Shown one piece after another: positions 9,425-17,983 of a stretch of DNA of 64,000 bases; position 1 is the first letter of the stretch; each line of letters begins with the position of its first letter. A program made the translations under genes and the position numbers. The notes beneath the pieces were generated by a model, which had not been told where the DNA came from, searched no databases, and saw only the letters and a program-made list of their open reading frames with translations. This DNA is from Trueperaceae bacterium (GTDB lineage: Bacteria; Deinococcota; Deinococci; Deinococcales; Trueperaceae), in contig JAABTL010000002.1 in the NCBI GenBank assembly GCA_011389865.1, positions 62,001 to 126,000 of the forward strand, given 5' to 3'.

Positions 9425-9994
9425 ATGAACGCACGACTCGACGGATACGAGCAGGTCCCCCACTTCGGCGCCGAGCGCGTCACGCAGTTCGACCGCGCCG
9501 GCGAGGCGCTGGAGAGCGGCCACGATTACCTCGCGCTGATCGACACCGACCGCGGCGAGATGCTCGTCGACCTGGAGCAGGACCGCACCCCGGTGACGGT
9601 CAACAACTTCGTCTTCCTCGCGCTGCACCGCTACTTCGACGGCATCGTCTTCCACCGCGTGCTCGAGGACTTCATGGCCCAGACCGGCGACCCGACCGGC
9701 ACGGGCCGCGGCGGTCCCGGCTACCGCTTCGCCGACGAGTTCCATCCTGATCTGCACCACGACGCGCCCGGCGTGCTGTCGATGGCGAACGCCGGCCCCG
9801 GCACCAACGGCTCGCAGTTCTTCATCACCTTCGGGGCCACGCCCTGGCTCGACGGCAAGCACGCGGTGTTCGGCCGCGTCGTCGACGGCGTCGAGGTCCT
9901 CGACGCCCTCACCCGCGTCGACCCGCAGCGCCCCGGCGGCGCGAAGCCGGACGCGATGCGACAGGTCACCATCTGGCGGCGCCCGGTCGGCTGA
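9425..9994 (+). CDS. Cytoplasmic cyclophilin-type peptidyl-prolyl isomerase
   Basis: 189 residues without signal or membrane segment: a complete single-domain cyclophilin. Active-site blocks are [38 protein letters not shown] and TPWLDGKHAVFGRV. It is very close in sequence to the catalytic domain of the upstream gene, which points to a tandem duplication followed by loss or gain of the membrane anchor. Start ATG 9425 follows AGGAGG by 6 bases, and the 34-base gap suggests co-transcription. Together the pair would serve proline isomerisation on both sides of the cytoplasmic membrane. Confidence 0.93.
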   Translation: MNARLDGYEQVPHFGAERVTQFDRAGEALESGHDYLALIDTDRGEMLVDLEQDRTPVTVNNFVFLALHRYFDGIVFHRVLEDFMAQTGDPTGTGRGGPGYRFADEFHPDLHHDAPGVLSMANAGPGTNGSQFFITFGATPWLDGKHAVFGRVVDGVEVLDALTRVDPQRPGGAKPDAMRQVTIWRRPVG

Positions 9995-10012
9995 CGTCGC
10001 ACACCCACGATG

Positions 10013-10043
10013 CGGGGGCGATCGCCATCTGCGGTCGCCCCCG
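10013..10043. terminator. Hairpin between cyclophilin and thrS, tail to tail
   Basis: A 9-bp perfect stem (10013-10021 with 10035-10043) encloses a 13-base loop between the 3' ends of two convergent genes. It probably acts in both directions. Confidence 0.65.
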
Positions 10044-10050
10044 TCGTCGC

Positions 10051-12036
10051 TCAGCCCCCGAGGGGCGGCATCGAGAGGGTCCGCAGCCTGGCGTGTTCCA
10101 CCAGGTGGGCCTCGAAGACCGCCACGGGCACCCCGCGCCGCTCGGGCTCCTGGCGGCTGCGGAAGGCGACCTCCTCGGCCTCGATCTCCTTGTCGCCCAG
10201 GATGACCGTGTAGGGCACCTTGTAGAGCTCGGCGTCGCGGATCTTCGCCTGCATGCGCTCGTTGCTGGCGTCGACCTCGGACCGCAGGCCGGCGGCCCTG
10301 AAGCGCGCCTGCAGCCCGCGGGCGGGCTCCACGTGGCGATCGGCGATCGGCACGATCCGCACCTGCTCGGGTGCGAGCCACAGCGGGAAGTCGCCGGCGA
10401 AGTGCTCGATGAGGAAGCCGATGAGGCGCTCGTGCGTCGACAGCGGCGCGCGGTGCAGGCACAGCGGCGTGCGCCGCTGGTTGTGCTCGTCGATGTAGTT
10501 CAGGTCGAAGCGCGCGGGCACGGCGAAGTCGACCTGATTGGTCGCCAGCGTGAACTCGCGGCCGATCGCGCTCCTGATCTGCACGTCGATCTTGGGCCCG
10601 TAGAAGGCGGCCTCGTCGTCGACCTCGACGAAGTTGATGCCGCCGTGCTGGAGGGCGCGGCGGGTCATCTCCTCGGTGCGCAGCCACAGCTCGGGCTCGT
10701 CGACGTACTTCTTGCCGAGGCCGTCGGGCGCGTGCTTCGAGAAGCGCATGACGTAGTCCTCGATGCCGAACAGCTCGAAGTAGCGCAGGTACAGGTCGAC
10801 CACCGCGAGGAACTCGGCCTCGAACTGCTCCTCGGTGCAGTAGATGTGAGCGTCGTTCATGTTCATGCTGCGGACCCGCATCAGGCCCATCAGGGCGCCC
10901 GAGTCCTCGTAGCGGTAGCACGTCCCGTACTCCGAGAGCCGCAGCGGGAGATCGCGGTAGGAGCGCGGCCGCGCCGCGAAGATCTTGTGGTGGAACGGGC
11001 AGTTCATCGGCTTCATGTAGTAGCGCACGTGCTCGAGCTCCATCGGCGGGTACATCGAGTCGGCGTAGTACGGCAGGTGCCCGCTCTTGAGGAAGAGCTG
11101 CTCCTTCGACACGTGCGGCGTGCGCACCTGCTGGTAGCCGGCGGCCTCCTCCATCTCCTTCGCCAGGCGCTCGATCTGCTCGACGAGGACCGCCCCGCGC
11201 GGCAGCCACAGCGGCAGGCCCGGACCGACGTCCTCGTCGAGGACGTACAGGTCGAGTTCGGCGCCGAGCTTGCGGTGGTCGCGCCGGCGCGCCTCTTCGA
11301 GCTGCCACAGGTGGTGCTCGAGCTCCTCGGCGGTGGCGAACGCGACGCCGTAGACGCGCTGCATCATCGGACGCGTCTCGTCGCCACGCCAGTAGGCGCC
11401 CGCGACGCTCATCAGCTTGAAGTGGGGCGTCACGTCGCCGGTGGAGGGCACGTGCGGTCCACGGCACAGGTCGGTGAAGCCGTCGCCGCCGCCCTGCTCG
11501 TAGAAGCTGATCGTGACCCCCTCGGGGAGGTCCTCGATCAGCTCGACCTTGTACGGGTCGCCCTGAGCGCGCCAGTGCGCCAGCGCCTCGTCGCGGGGGA
11601 CCTCGTACCTGCGCAGCGGGAGCCGCGCCTCGATGATCGCGCGCATGCGCGCTTCGAGGTCCTCGAGGTCCTCCGGCGTGAGCGTGCGCGGCAGGTCGAA
11701 GTCGTAGTAGAAGCCATGCTCGATGACCGGGCCGATGCCCATCCGCACGCTGTCGGGCGCGTGCCCCTCGGCGACCAACGCCTCGCGCACGGCCTGCGCG
11801 AGCACGTGCGCCAGCGTGTGGCGCTGCAGCGTCAGCACGTCGTCGGCGTCGCGCTTGGTCACGATCGCCAGGCGGACCCCCTCGGGAAGCGGCGTGAGCA
11901 GGTCGGCGAGCGCTCCGTCGACGCGCGCGCCGACCGCCGCCCGGGCGAGGCCCGGACCGATCGCCGCGGCGGCGTCGGCGGCCGTCGCGCCGTGCGCGAG
12001 GTCCAAGCGTTGACCGTCGGGCAGGAAGACGTGCAT
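10051..12036 (-). CDS. thrS: Threonyl-tRNA synthetase
   Basis: 661 residues, close to the family norm. A TGS domain (1-61, MHVFLPDGQRLDLAHGATAA) is followed by the N2 editing domain, which keeps both metal-site motifs (HTLAH at 73-77 and CRGPH) that remove mischarged serine. The class II core has MNCPFHHKIF with the zinc Cys, motif 2 EYGTCYRYEDSGALMGLMRV, LHRAPLSTHERLIGF with a zinc His, and the C-terminal anticodon domain (VRIVPIADRH to the end). The ATG at 12036 is preferred over upstream in-frame ATGs because it starts the TGS domain and GAGGAG precedes it by 7 bases. Transcription is divergent from the next gene. Confidence 0.97.
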   Translation of the reverse strand: MHVFLPDGQRLDLAHGATAADAAAAIGPGLARAAVGARVDGALADLLTPLPEGVRLAIVTKRDADDVLTLQRHTLAHVLAQAVREALVAEGHAPDSVRMGIGPVIEHGFYYDFDLPRTLTPEDLEDLEARMRAIIEARLPLRRYEVPRDEALAHWRAQGDPYKVELIEDLPEGVTISFYEQGGGDGFTDLCRGPHVPSTGDVTPHFKLMSVAGAYWRGDETRPMMQRVYGVAFATAEELEHHLWQLEEARRRDHRKLGAELDLYVLDEDVGPGLPLWLPRGAVLVEQIERLAKEMEEAAGYQQVRTPHVSKEQLFLKSGHLPYYADSMYPPMELEHVRYYMKPMNCPFHHKIFAARPRSYRDLPLRLSEYGTCYRYEDSGALMGLMRVRSMNMNDAHIYCTEEQFEAEFLAVVDLYLRYFELFGIEDYVMRFSKHAPDGLGKKYVDEPELWLRTEEMTRRALQHGGINFVEVDDEAAFYGPKIDVQIRSAIGREFTLATNQVDFAVPARFDLNYIDEHNQRRTPLCLHRAPLSTHERLIGFLIEHFAGDFPLWLAPEQVRIVPIADRHVEPARGLQARFRAAGLRSEVDASNERMQAKIRDAELYKVPYTVILGDKEIEAEEVAFRSRQEPERRGVPVAVFEAHLVEHARLRTLSMPPLGG

Positions 12037-12115
12037 GGGGAACTCCTCGATGCGGCGCGAGGCGCCGGCGTGGGGCGGGCGACGTGCGTGCCGGACGCGC
12101 CCGCGAGCGCCGGTC

Positions 12116-12121
12116 ATGCTA
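12116..12121 (-). promoter_or_regulatory. Extended -10 (TGC-TAGCAT) for thrS
   Basis: On the minus strand TAGCAT is preceded by TGC. It would give thrS a leader of roughly 70 bases. No T-box-like specifier structure was recognised in that leader. Confidence 0.4.
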
Positions 12122-12129
12122 GCACGTGA

Positions 12130-12142
12130 CATACTGACCGCC
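12130..12142 (+). promoter_or_regulatory. -10 box (CATACT) for the AroE-like gene
   Basis: CATACT at 12130-12135 lies 7 bases before ATG 12143, back to back with the thrS promoter. There is no Shine-Dalgarno sequence in the gap, which suggests a leaderless start. Confidence 0.45.
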
Positions 12143-12925
12143 ATGCACCTCGTGGCGGTCGTCGGCGACGACCAGGACCTCGCCCACCGCTTGCGCGGCT
12201 TCCAGGACGCCGGGCAACGCTTCCTCCTCCACCCCATCGCACCCCGGCCGTTGCCGGCGCTGACCGACGCCCTGCGCACCCTCGACTTCGCCGGCGCCGT
12301 CGTGCTCGACGCCCGCAGCCAACGCGCTGCGGGCGCAGCCGCCGAGCGCGGCTCGCTCGACGTCCGCGAGCTGCAGGCCGCGGACGCCCTGGTGATCACC
12401 CCCGCCGGCGTCGTGACCGATCTCCACCTCGGCCGCGCCATCGGGGCGGCGCTGCGGCAGCGCCTGTGGGACCCGCGTGGGGCGCGCGCGGTCGTCCAGG
12501 GGGCCGACCTCGCCGCTCGGGCCGCGGCGCGTGAGCTCGCCAGCCTGGGCGTGGCGCACCTGTGCGTGATCGCCCCCGACCGGCCGGAGGCTGAGCGCGT
12601 CACCGGTCTGCTGGCGGCCGCGACGTCGACGGCGGCCGTGGCCGAGGCGGAGCCCGCGGCGCAAGCGATGCTGGAGCGGGCCGACCTCGTCGTTCGCTCG
12701 AGCGAGGCCGCGACGCTGCCCGCTCACGTGCTCGGTCCCCACCTGGCGCTCGTCGACCTGGTGCCGGGGGCACTGTCGGCCTGGCGGCGGCGCGGCCTCG
12801 AGGTCGGCGCGTTGACGATCGGCGCCCTCGACGTCGAGGCCCACCGGCTGCAGCTGGCCCTGACCTCGATCCTCGGTCCCGGTGTCGCGCTCGAACCGCT
12901 GATGGCCCTCGTGCACGACGCTTGA
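12143..12925 (+). CDS. Divergent shikimate-dehydrogenase-like Rossmann protein
   Basis: 260 residues, Ala-rich. The layout recalls AroE: an N-terminal substrate-like domain, then a Rossmann half beginning ARAVVQGADLAARAAARELA, where a true enzyme has VLGAGGAARA; the C-terminal helix (LQLALTSILGPGVALEPL) also fits. The expected substrate Lys/Asp pair (NVTxPxK) is not evident and the glycine loop is degraded, so this may be a non-catalytic or repurposed relative. Start ATG 12143 is supported by the -10 box 7 bases upstream. It precedes the envelope cluster by 32 bases and may share its transcript. Family call is tentative. Confidence 0.5.
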   Translation: MHLVAVVGDDQDLAHRLRGFQDAGQRFLLHPIAPRPLPALTDALRTLDFAGAVVLDARSQRAAGAAAERGSLDVRELQAADALVITPAGVVTDLHLGRAIGAALRQRLWDPRGARAVVQGADLAARAAARELASLGVAHLCVIAPDRPEAERVTGLLAAATSTAAVAEAEPAAQAMLERADLVVRSSEAATLPAHVLGPHLALVDLVPGALSAWRRRGLEVGALTIGALDVEAHRLQLALTSILGPGVALEPLMALVHDA

Positions 12926-12957
12926 CTCATCCCTCTCAAGCCGCGGGGGGTCAGGCT

Positions 12958-14631
12958 GTGCGTGTGTTCCGTCGCGTCTCACCACGCACCCTCCGCGTGC
13001 TCCCGCTCGTTCTCGCCGCCGTCCTCTACGGTTCGGCCTGGTCGCACGGTCACGTCGGGTCCGCCGACCCAGCCGGGTCGGGTGGCACGGGCGCGGAGAT
13101 CGCGCTGTGGGACGCCAGGATCGAGGTCACCGAGGGCGCCGTGACCGTCACGTTCGGCGCGACGACGCTGGTGTACGTGGACGGTCTCGGCTGGCTCGCC
13201 GACTTCGTCGCGCCGCCGCCGCGCGTCGTCGACGGCGTCGCGTGGGTGGTTCCCGAGGTCGCTGCGGCCCTCGGTCTCGTGCCCGAGCAGAGCGGCACCC
13301 CGCCGCCGCCCGAGGAGGCCCCACCGTCGGTCGACGGTGGGCGGGCCCGGCTCGTCGGCGTGCGCATCTCGGGCGAGGTGGACATGCGCGTGGTGCTCGA
13401 CCTCGAGGGCATCGACGTCGACGCGCTGCGAGGCGTCGGGACCGTGGGGCGCGTCGAACCCGGCGGCGCTCTCCGGCTCGAGCTGCCGCGGGTCACGCTC
13501 CCCGCTGCGCTTCCCGCGACCGCCGGCATCATCGACCTCGCCTGGCACGACGGTGGCCCCGGGCCCTCGCTGGCGCTGACCGGCGCCGGTTTCGCTTACG
13601 ACGTGTTCGCGTTGGCCGAACCGACACGCCTCGTCATCGACGTGCGTCCCGACCGCGGCGGGGTGCCCGCCACGGGTGAACGCGTCGAGGCCCTCGCCCC
13701 GGGCGTGGTCTACCGGACGTTCCGGGCCCAGGGCAGCGGTGGCCCGAGCCGCGTCCACGTGCTGGAGGTGGCCCCGGGCGCGGGCCAGTGGCGCGTGGTC
13801 GGTGCGCCCGGCGAGGCCCAACCGACACTCCGTTGGGCCGACGGCGGCTTCGTCGCGATCAACGGCGGCTACTTCGAGCCGGCGACGCGCTCCGCGATCG
13901 GGCTGCTCGTGGTCGACGGCGTGTGGCTCTCGCCGCCGTCGCGCGGGAGGGCCGTCATCGGCTTCGGTCCCGACGGCGTGGTCATCGATCGTGCCCAGGT
14001 GAGGACGGGCCTGTGGTTCGACGATCGGCTGGCGCTGTCGCTCGATCACGAGCTCGCGGAACGGGTCTCGGTGCATGCGATCTCCGGCGCGTGGGCGGGA
14101 TCAGGGCGCATGGGAACGCTGACGGTCGACGCCGACGGTCGGGTCACCGGCAACCGCGTGGGTCCGGTGCGCGTCCCCGACGACGGCCGCGTGATCGTCT
14201 ACCCGCCCGAGCTGCGCAGCGCCGCCCTCGCCGAGCCGGGCACCCGGGTCCGGACGGCGCTCCGGTTGCAGCCGGCGGCGCTGGAACGGGTCTCCCACGC
14301 CGTCGAGGCCGGTCCGCTGCTGGTGCAGGGCGGGCGCGACGCCTTCGCGCCCGAGCTCGAGGCGTTCGCCCGCGGCGTGCGCATCCTCGACGACGTCACG
14401 CAGCAGGCCGCGATCGGCGTCACCGCGGATGGCACCGTGCTGCTGGTGGCGGCGGAGGCCATGATCGCCGCCGACCTCGTCCCGCTGATGCTCGATCTCG
14501 GCGCCATCGACGCGATGCGCCTCGATTCCGGCGGCAGCACGACGCTGGTCGCCGACGGTCGGGTGCTGAACCGGCTCACCGAGCGCGCCGTGGCCAACGC
14601 CATCGTCTGGCTGCCCGAGGCGCCGCGGTGA
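12958..14631 (+). CDS. Secreted AMIN-like plus NAGPA (phosphodiester glycosidase) protein
   Basis: 557 residues. N-terminal signal peptide (RTLRVLPLVLAAVLYGSAWS), then a copper-amine-oxidase-N-like stretch (about 45-110), an AMIN-like beta domain (about 130-250, VRISGEVDMRVVLDLEG to TRLVIDVRP), and a NAGPA/DUF2233 catalytic domain (about 265-557) with FVAINGGYFEP, AGPLLVQGG and the signature MRLDSGGSTTLV. Bacterial NAGPA domains cleave or trim GlcNAc-1-phosphodiester-linked surface glycans; AMIN domains bind cell-wall material. A periplasmic or cell-wall role is therefore likely. GTG 12958 is chosen (GGGGGTCAGG upstream); a TTG at 12922 is possible but overlaps the previous stop. It is followed by a 4-base GTGA overlap. 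Confidence 0.82.
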   Translation: MRVFRRVSPRTLRVLPLVLAAVLYGSAWSHGHVGSADPAGSGGTGAEIALWDARIEVTEGAVTVTFGATTLVYVDGLGWLADFVAPPPRVVDGVAWVVPEVAAALGLVPEQSGTPPPPEEAPPSVDGGRARLVGVRISGEVDMRVVLDLEGIDVDALRGVGTVGRVEPGGALRLELPRVTLPAALPATAGIIDLAWHDGGPGPSLALTGAGFAYDVFALAEPTRLVIDVRPDRGGVPATGERVEALAPGVVYRTFRAQGSGGPSRVHVLEVAPGAGQWRVVGAPGEAQPTLRWADGGFVAINGGYFEPATRSAIGLLVVDGVWLSPPSRGRAVIGFGPDGVVIDRAQVRTGLWFDDRLALSLDHELAERVSVHAISGAWAGSGRMGTLTVDADGRVTGNRVGPVRVPDDGRVIVYPPELRSAALAEPGTRVRTALRLQPAALERVSHAVEAGPLLVQGGRDAFAPELEAFARGVRILDDVTQQAAIGVTADGTVLLVAAEAMIAADLVPLMLDLGAIDAMRLDSGGSTTLVADGRVLNRLTERAVANAIVWLPEAPR

Positions 14632-16028
14632 ACGGGCGCGCCTGGCTGGTCGTGGTGCTGGTGGCGTCGTTGCACGTCGTTCACGGCCAGAACGCCGGAC
14701 GCCTGGCGGAGGTCGAGGTCGGCTTCCGCGGCGCGCCGGTGGCCGACGCGTGGAACCCACTGCGCGTCACCGTGCGCGACGTCGGCAGCGGGCGCCTCAC
14801 GCTCGTCGCCGATCAGGGCAACCTGCGCGACGGCGAGATCCCCTGGACGATGGTCGTGCCGGTCAGCGGTGGTGCCGGCGTGCGGGTGCTGGAGGTCGAC
14901 GTCTTCCTGCCGGCGTGGCGGTCGCTGGTGTGGTCGCTCGAGGCGGGTGGCAGCATCGTCGCCAGCGGGGCGCTGCCCCGGGAGGCGGCCGACCGGCGCC
15001 GGCTGGACCTGGTGGTGAGCGCCGGGCCCGGGGTGGTCGCCGAGCGCCTCGCGGGCCGCGTCGTCGACGTCCCGGCGGCGCTGCTGCCGGCGCGCGCGGC
15101 CGCCTACGACGGGGTCCGCTCGTTGTGGATCGACGGTAGCGGCGGGATGCCGGCGACGGCGGCGATCACGGCCGCCGCCGCGGCAGGCGCCGTGGTGGTG
15201 CTGTCCGACGAGGCGCTGCGCGACCCGGTCGTCGTCGAGCTCGTCGGCGAAGGGGCGGCGTGGGTCCCGATCGCGGCCGGCGGGTGGTGGCTCGGTGCGC
15301 CGCCCGACGGCGCCCAGCTCGAGTCGGCCCGCGTCGACCTCGGCGCCTACCTGGCCGCGTTCGCCGCGGCCGGCGGGGTGGTGGCCCCGCGCACCGTCTC
15401 CGTCGCCGCCGTGATGGTCACCGCGTCCGCCTACGTCCTGCTGGTCATGCTCGCATGGCGCGTCGGCGGCGCCCCCGGCCTGCTGACGTGGTCGGTGCTG
15501 GTGCTCGGCGCCTCGCTGCTCGCTTGGGGCGCGCCGCGCCCCTCGTCGCCGACGCTGATCGAGAGCCGGGCGCTGCACGTGGGCGTCGGCGACCTCGCGT
15601 GGCGCACCGAGGTCCACGACCTGCTGACGCTGCCGGCGGGCGTGGTCGAGGTGGCCCGGGTCGCGCGGCCGGCGACGACGACGGCCGGCGAGCAGCGGCT
15701 CGGCACGCCGCCGGGCACCACGCTGACGCTGCCGCGTTGGCGCGGGGCGTCCCTCGTCGAGTCGCCGCGCGCCGCGCCAGCGCTGCTCGCGCTCGGCGCG
15801 GACGGCCAGCCGGTCGCCGTGGGTGGTCGGGTCCTGAGCGACGTGCGGGTCGTCGGCGGCCCGGCCTGGCGCGAGGTGGCACCCGGCCGGGAGCTGGGAC
15901 CGGCGAGCGAGGCGGCGGCGCTGGGCGGCGACGCGGCCGCCTTCGAGGCGTTGCTGCCCCCCGGTAGCGCGTGGGCGAGGGACGGTGCCGACTGGCACGT
16001 CGCCCTGGCGCCGGAGGTTCGCTGGTGA
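14628..16028 (+). CDS. Exported membrane protein of unknown function
   Basis: 466 residues, start GTG overlapping the previous stop (GTGA). Signal peptide WLVVVLVASLHVVHG, then a beta-rich domain (about 25-110: VEVGFRGAPVADAWNPLRV), an alpha/beta domain (about 120-240, with IDGSGGMPATAAITAAAA) that recalls a degenerate glutamine-amidotransferase-like fold, two membrane segments around 265-305, and a C-terminal beta domain (about 310-466). This architecture resembles accessory proteins found beside MoxR/DUF58 modules, but no MoxR or DUF58 gene is present in the window. Function unknown; neighbours suggest envelope biogenesis. Confidence 0.7.
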   Translation: MNGRAWLVVVLVASLHVVHGQNAGRLAEVEVGFRGAPVADAWNPLRVTVRDVGSGRLTLVADQGNLRDGEIPWTMVVPVSGGAGVRVLEVDVFLPAWRSLVWSLEAGGSIVASGALPREAADRRRLDLVVSAGPGVVAERLAGRVVDVPAALLPARAAAYDGVRSLWIDGSGGMPATAAITAAAAAGAVVVLSDEALRDPVVVELVGEGAAWVPIAAGGWWLGAPPDGAQLESARVDLGAYLAAFAAAGGVVAPRTVSVAAVMVTASAYVLLVMLAWRVGGAPGLLTWSVLVLGASLLAWGAPRPSSPTLIESRALHVGVGDLAWRTEVHDLLTLPAGVVEVARVARPATTTAGEQRLGTPPGTTLTLPRWRGASLVESPRAAPALLALGADGQPVAVGGRVLSDVRVVGGPAWREVAPGRELGPASEAAALGGDAAAFEALLPPGSAWARDGADWHVALAPEVRW

Positions 16029-16654
16029 CGATGCGGCTTCCGAACGTCCTCGAGGAGGGCCTGGAGCGCCTGCGCTCCGGCGATCTCCCCCAGTTCGGGC
16101 TGCTGGTGCTCGCGCTGCTGGCGGCGACCCTGGTGGTGACCTGGCCCGCCCGCCCGGGGCTCCCGAACGAGTCGTGGTACACGGTCTCGCAGACCCGGTC
16201 GGTGCTGGTCGCACTGCTCGCGCTCGGCTACGGGATGGGGCTGCCGCTGGCCTCGCCGCTCCAGGCGGCGGGCACCGTGGTGGCGGTGTCGCTGCTCACG
16301 ATCACGATGCTGCCGCTGGAGTTGGTCGCTCATGCGGGCAGCGCGCCCGCGACGCCCGCGTGGTGGGCCTGGCTGGCGACGCCGGTCGCGACCGCGGGGT
16401 ACCTCGCGCTGGGCGGCCTGTTGGGCATCGTCGTCCGGCGGCTGCGCCTCACCGCGCTGGCGCCCCTGCTGGCGCCCGCCGTCCTCGTCGGCGCCGTCGC
16501 GATCGACGTCCGGCTCGGCGTGACGCTGTTGAACCCGCTGACCGCGGCCCTCCAGGTCGCGCCCGGTCATCTCGCCTTCCACGGCGCGGCAGCGTTCCTC
16601 GGGGCCGCGGCGCTCGCCTGGGCGGCGCGGCGCCGCGGGGAGGGCGACGCATGA
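16025..16654 (+). CDS. Multi-pass membrane protein, unknown
   Basis: 209 residues with about five predicted membrane helices (FGLLVLALLAATLVVTW; SVLVALLALGYGMGLPLA; AAGTVVAVSLLTITMLPLEL; a segment around YLALGGLLGIVV; LAPLLAPAVLVGAVAI) and a final hydrophobic stretch near the C-terminus. The start is GTG 16025 in a GTGA overlap; ATG 16031 is an alternative two codons later. No family is recognised. The tight overlaps on both sides imply that it is made together with, and may form a complex with, its neighbours. Confidence 0.7.
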   Translation: MTMRLPNVLEEGLERLRSGDLPQFGLLVLALLAATLVVTWPARPGLPNESWYTVSQTRSVLVALLALGYGMGLPLASPLQAAGTVVAVSLLTITMLPLELVAHAGSAPATPAWWAWLATPVATAGYLALGGLLGIVVRRLRLTALAPLLAPAVLVGAVAIDVRLGVTLLNPLTAALQVAPGHLAFHGAAAFLGAAALAWAARRRGEGDA

Positions 16655-17967
16655 CGCGCCCGGTGCACCTCGACGTCCTGCGCCGCTGGCGCCTCGAGGG
16701 GATGGGGCTGCGCGCGGGCATCGGCGCTCTCCTCGCCTCGCTGATCGCCTTCGCGCTGGGCGCTCCGAACGCATGGCATCTGGGCGCGATCGTGCTCGGC
16801 GCCGCGGCCGCGGCCGCGTGGCCGCTGCGGAGTGACGAGCGCCGCGCCCTGGGGTGGGTCGGCGAGCGCGTCGGCTTGGCGTACGAGACGGCGTGGGAGC
16901 TGTCGCGCGCCCAGCCGGCGGCCGACGAGCGCGCCACCGCGCTGCGATCGTCGGTCGAGGTGCAGGGCCGGCTGTCGGTGCGCGACCTGCGACCGCCGCC
17001 GGCCGCCGCGTGGTGGCTCCCGCTGGCGACGGTCGCCTTCGGCCTGTGGCTGTGGGCGGCCTGGGCTGGGGTCGGCGGCGCGGCGCTGCCGACGGGACCG
17101 ACGCCCGGGCAGCCCCCCACGACGACGAGCTCCCCGGCGCCCGCCGACGACGCACGTGTGGACGACGCGACGCTCGACGAACCGCCCGCGCCCGACGTGC
17201 CCGACGACGCGACCCCGGCCCGCAGCGACGACGGCTCCGGCGAGGCCACGAGCGCCGGGAGCGGGTCCCCGACCGAGGGCGGCGCCCCGGCGGAGCGCGA
17301 CGTGCTGGACCGCTTCCTGGATCGCTTGCGCGAGCGGCCGCCGGAGGAGGAGGCCGCCCGGGCGCGCCAGGCGGCCGCCGCCGGGGCGGAAGACGAGGAC
17401 GAGGGAGAGGACGAGCCGGCCACGCCGGGCGGCGACGCGATGCGCAGCGGCGAGGAGCCCGAGGAGGGCGACCCGGAGAGCGACCGCCGGGCCGGCGGCG
17501 AGGGCGACGAGGAGCGGGCCGGCGAGACCGAAGAGGGTGAGGGCGATGGGGCGACGGACGACGAGAGCGACGGTGAGCCTGGTGACGGGGGCAGCCCCGA
17601 GGGCGAGGGGCCGGAGGCGCCGGGCGACCCGGGGAGCGGGCAGGACGAGCAGGCCGGCGGCGCCGGCGAACAGGTCGGGGTCGACGAGGGCGGCGAAGAC
17701 GGGGACGCAGGCATCGGGGTGAGCGCACCCGGTGACGCGGGTCCCGCGGCCGATCCGGCGGCCGGCGACCCCGAACCGCTGCCGTCCCTGCTCGGACCGG
17801 GCGAGGAGCTGCCGATCGGCGGCGTGCAGCTGCCCGGCGTCGGGCCCGACGGGGACTTCCCGTCGGGGCCGGCCGGTACGGCCTTCAGGCGCGGGGTCGA
17901 GGAGGCGCTCAACGAGGGCGACCTCCCCGTCGCCTACCAGGAGGTCATCCGCAACTACTTCCGCTAG
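16651..17967 (+). CDS. Membrane protein with long acidic disordered linker, unknown
   Basis: 438 residues. Two N-terminal membrane helices (about 22-60), a cytosolic stretch to 110, a third helix (about 120-142), then some 230 residues of Asp/Glu/Gly/Pro/Ala low complexity. The last 60 residues are ordered and end AYQEVIRNYFR. A C-terminal YR..V..YF motif after a long linker is a feature of proteins accompanying MoxR-type ATPase clusters and may be a docking tag; that is inference. The start ATG overlaps the previous stop (ATGA). It is the last gene of the run and faces yigZ tail to tail. Confidence 0.7.
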   Translation: MTRPVHLDVLRRWRLEGMGLRAGIGALLASLIAFALGAPNAWHLGAIVLGAAAAAAWPLRSDERRALGWVGERVGLAYETAWELSRAQPAADERATALRSSVEVQGRLSVRDLRPPPAAAWWLPLATVAFGLWLWAAWAGVGGAALPTGPTPGQPPTTTSSPAPADDARVDDATLDEPPAPDVPDDATPARSDDGSGEATSAGSGSPTEGGAPAERDVLDRFLDRLRERPPEEEAARARQAAAAGAEDEDEGEDEPATPGGDAMRSGEEPEEGDPESDRRAGGEGDEERAGETEEGEGDGATDDESDGEPGDGGSPEGEGPEAPGDPGSGQDEQAGGAGEQVGVDEGGEDGDAGIGVSAPGDAGPAADPAAGDPEPLPSLLGPGEELPIGGVQLPGVGPDGDFPSGPAGTAFRRGVEEALNEGDLPVAYQEVIRNYFR

Positions 17968-17983
17968 GCGCCCGCGTTCCCGC

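Noticed and set aside
12116-12120. Upstream ATG for a longer ThrS, on the minus strand
   Set aside because: That ATG is part of the proposed -10 box and would add about 27 Arg-rich residues before the conserved TGS domain; the ATG at 12036 has a ribosome site.
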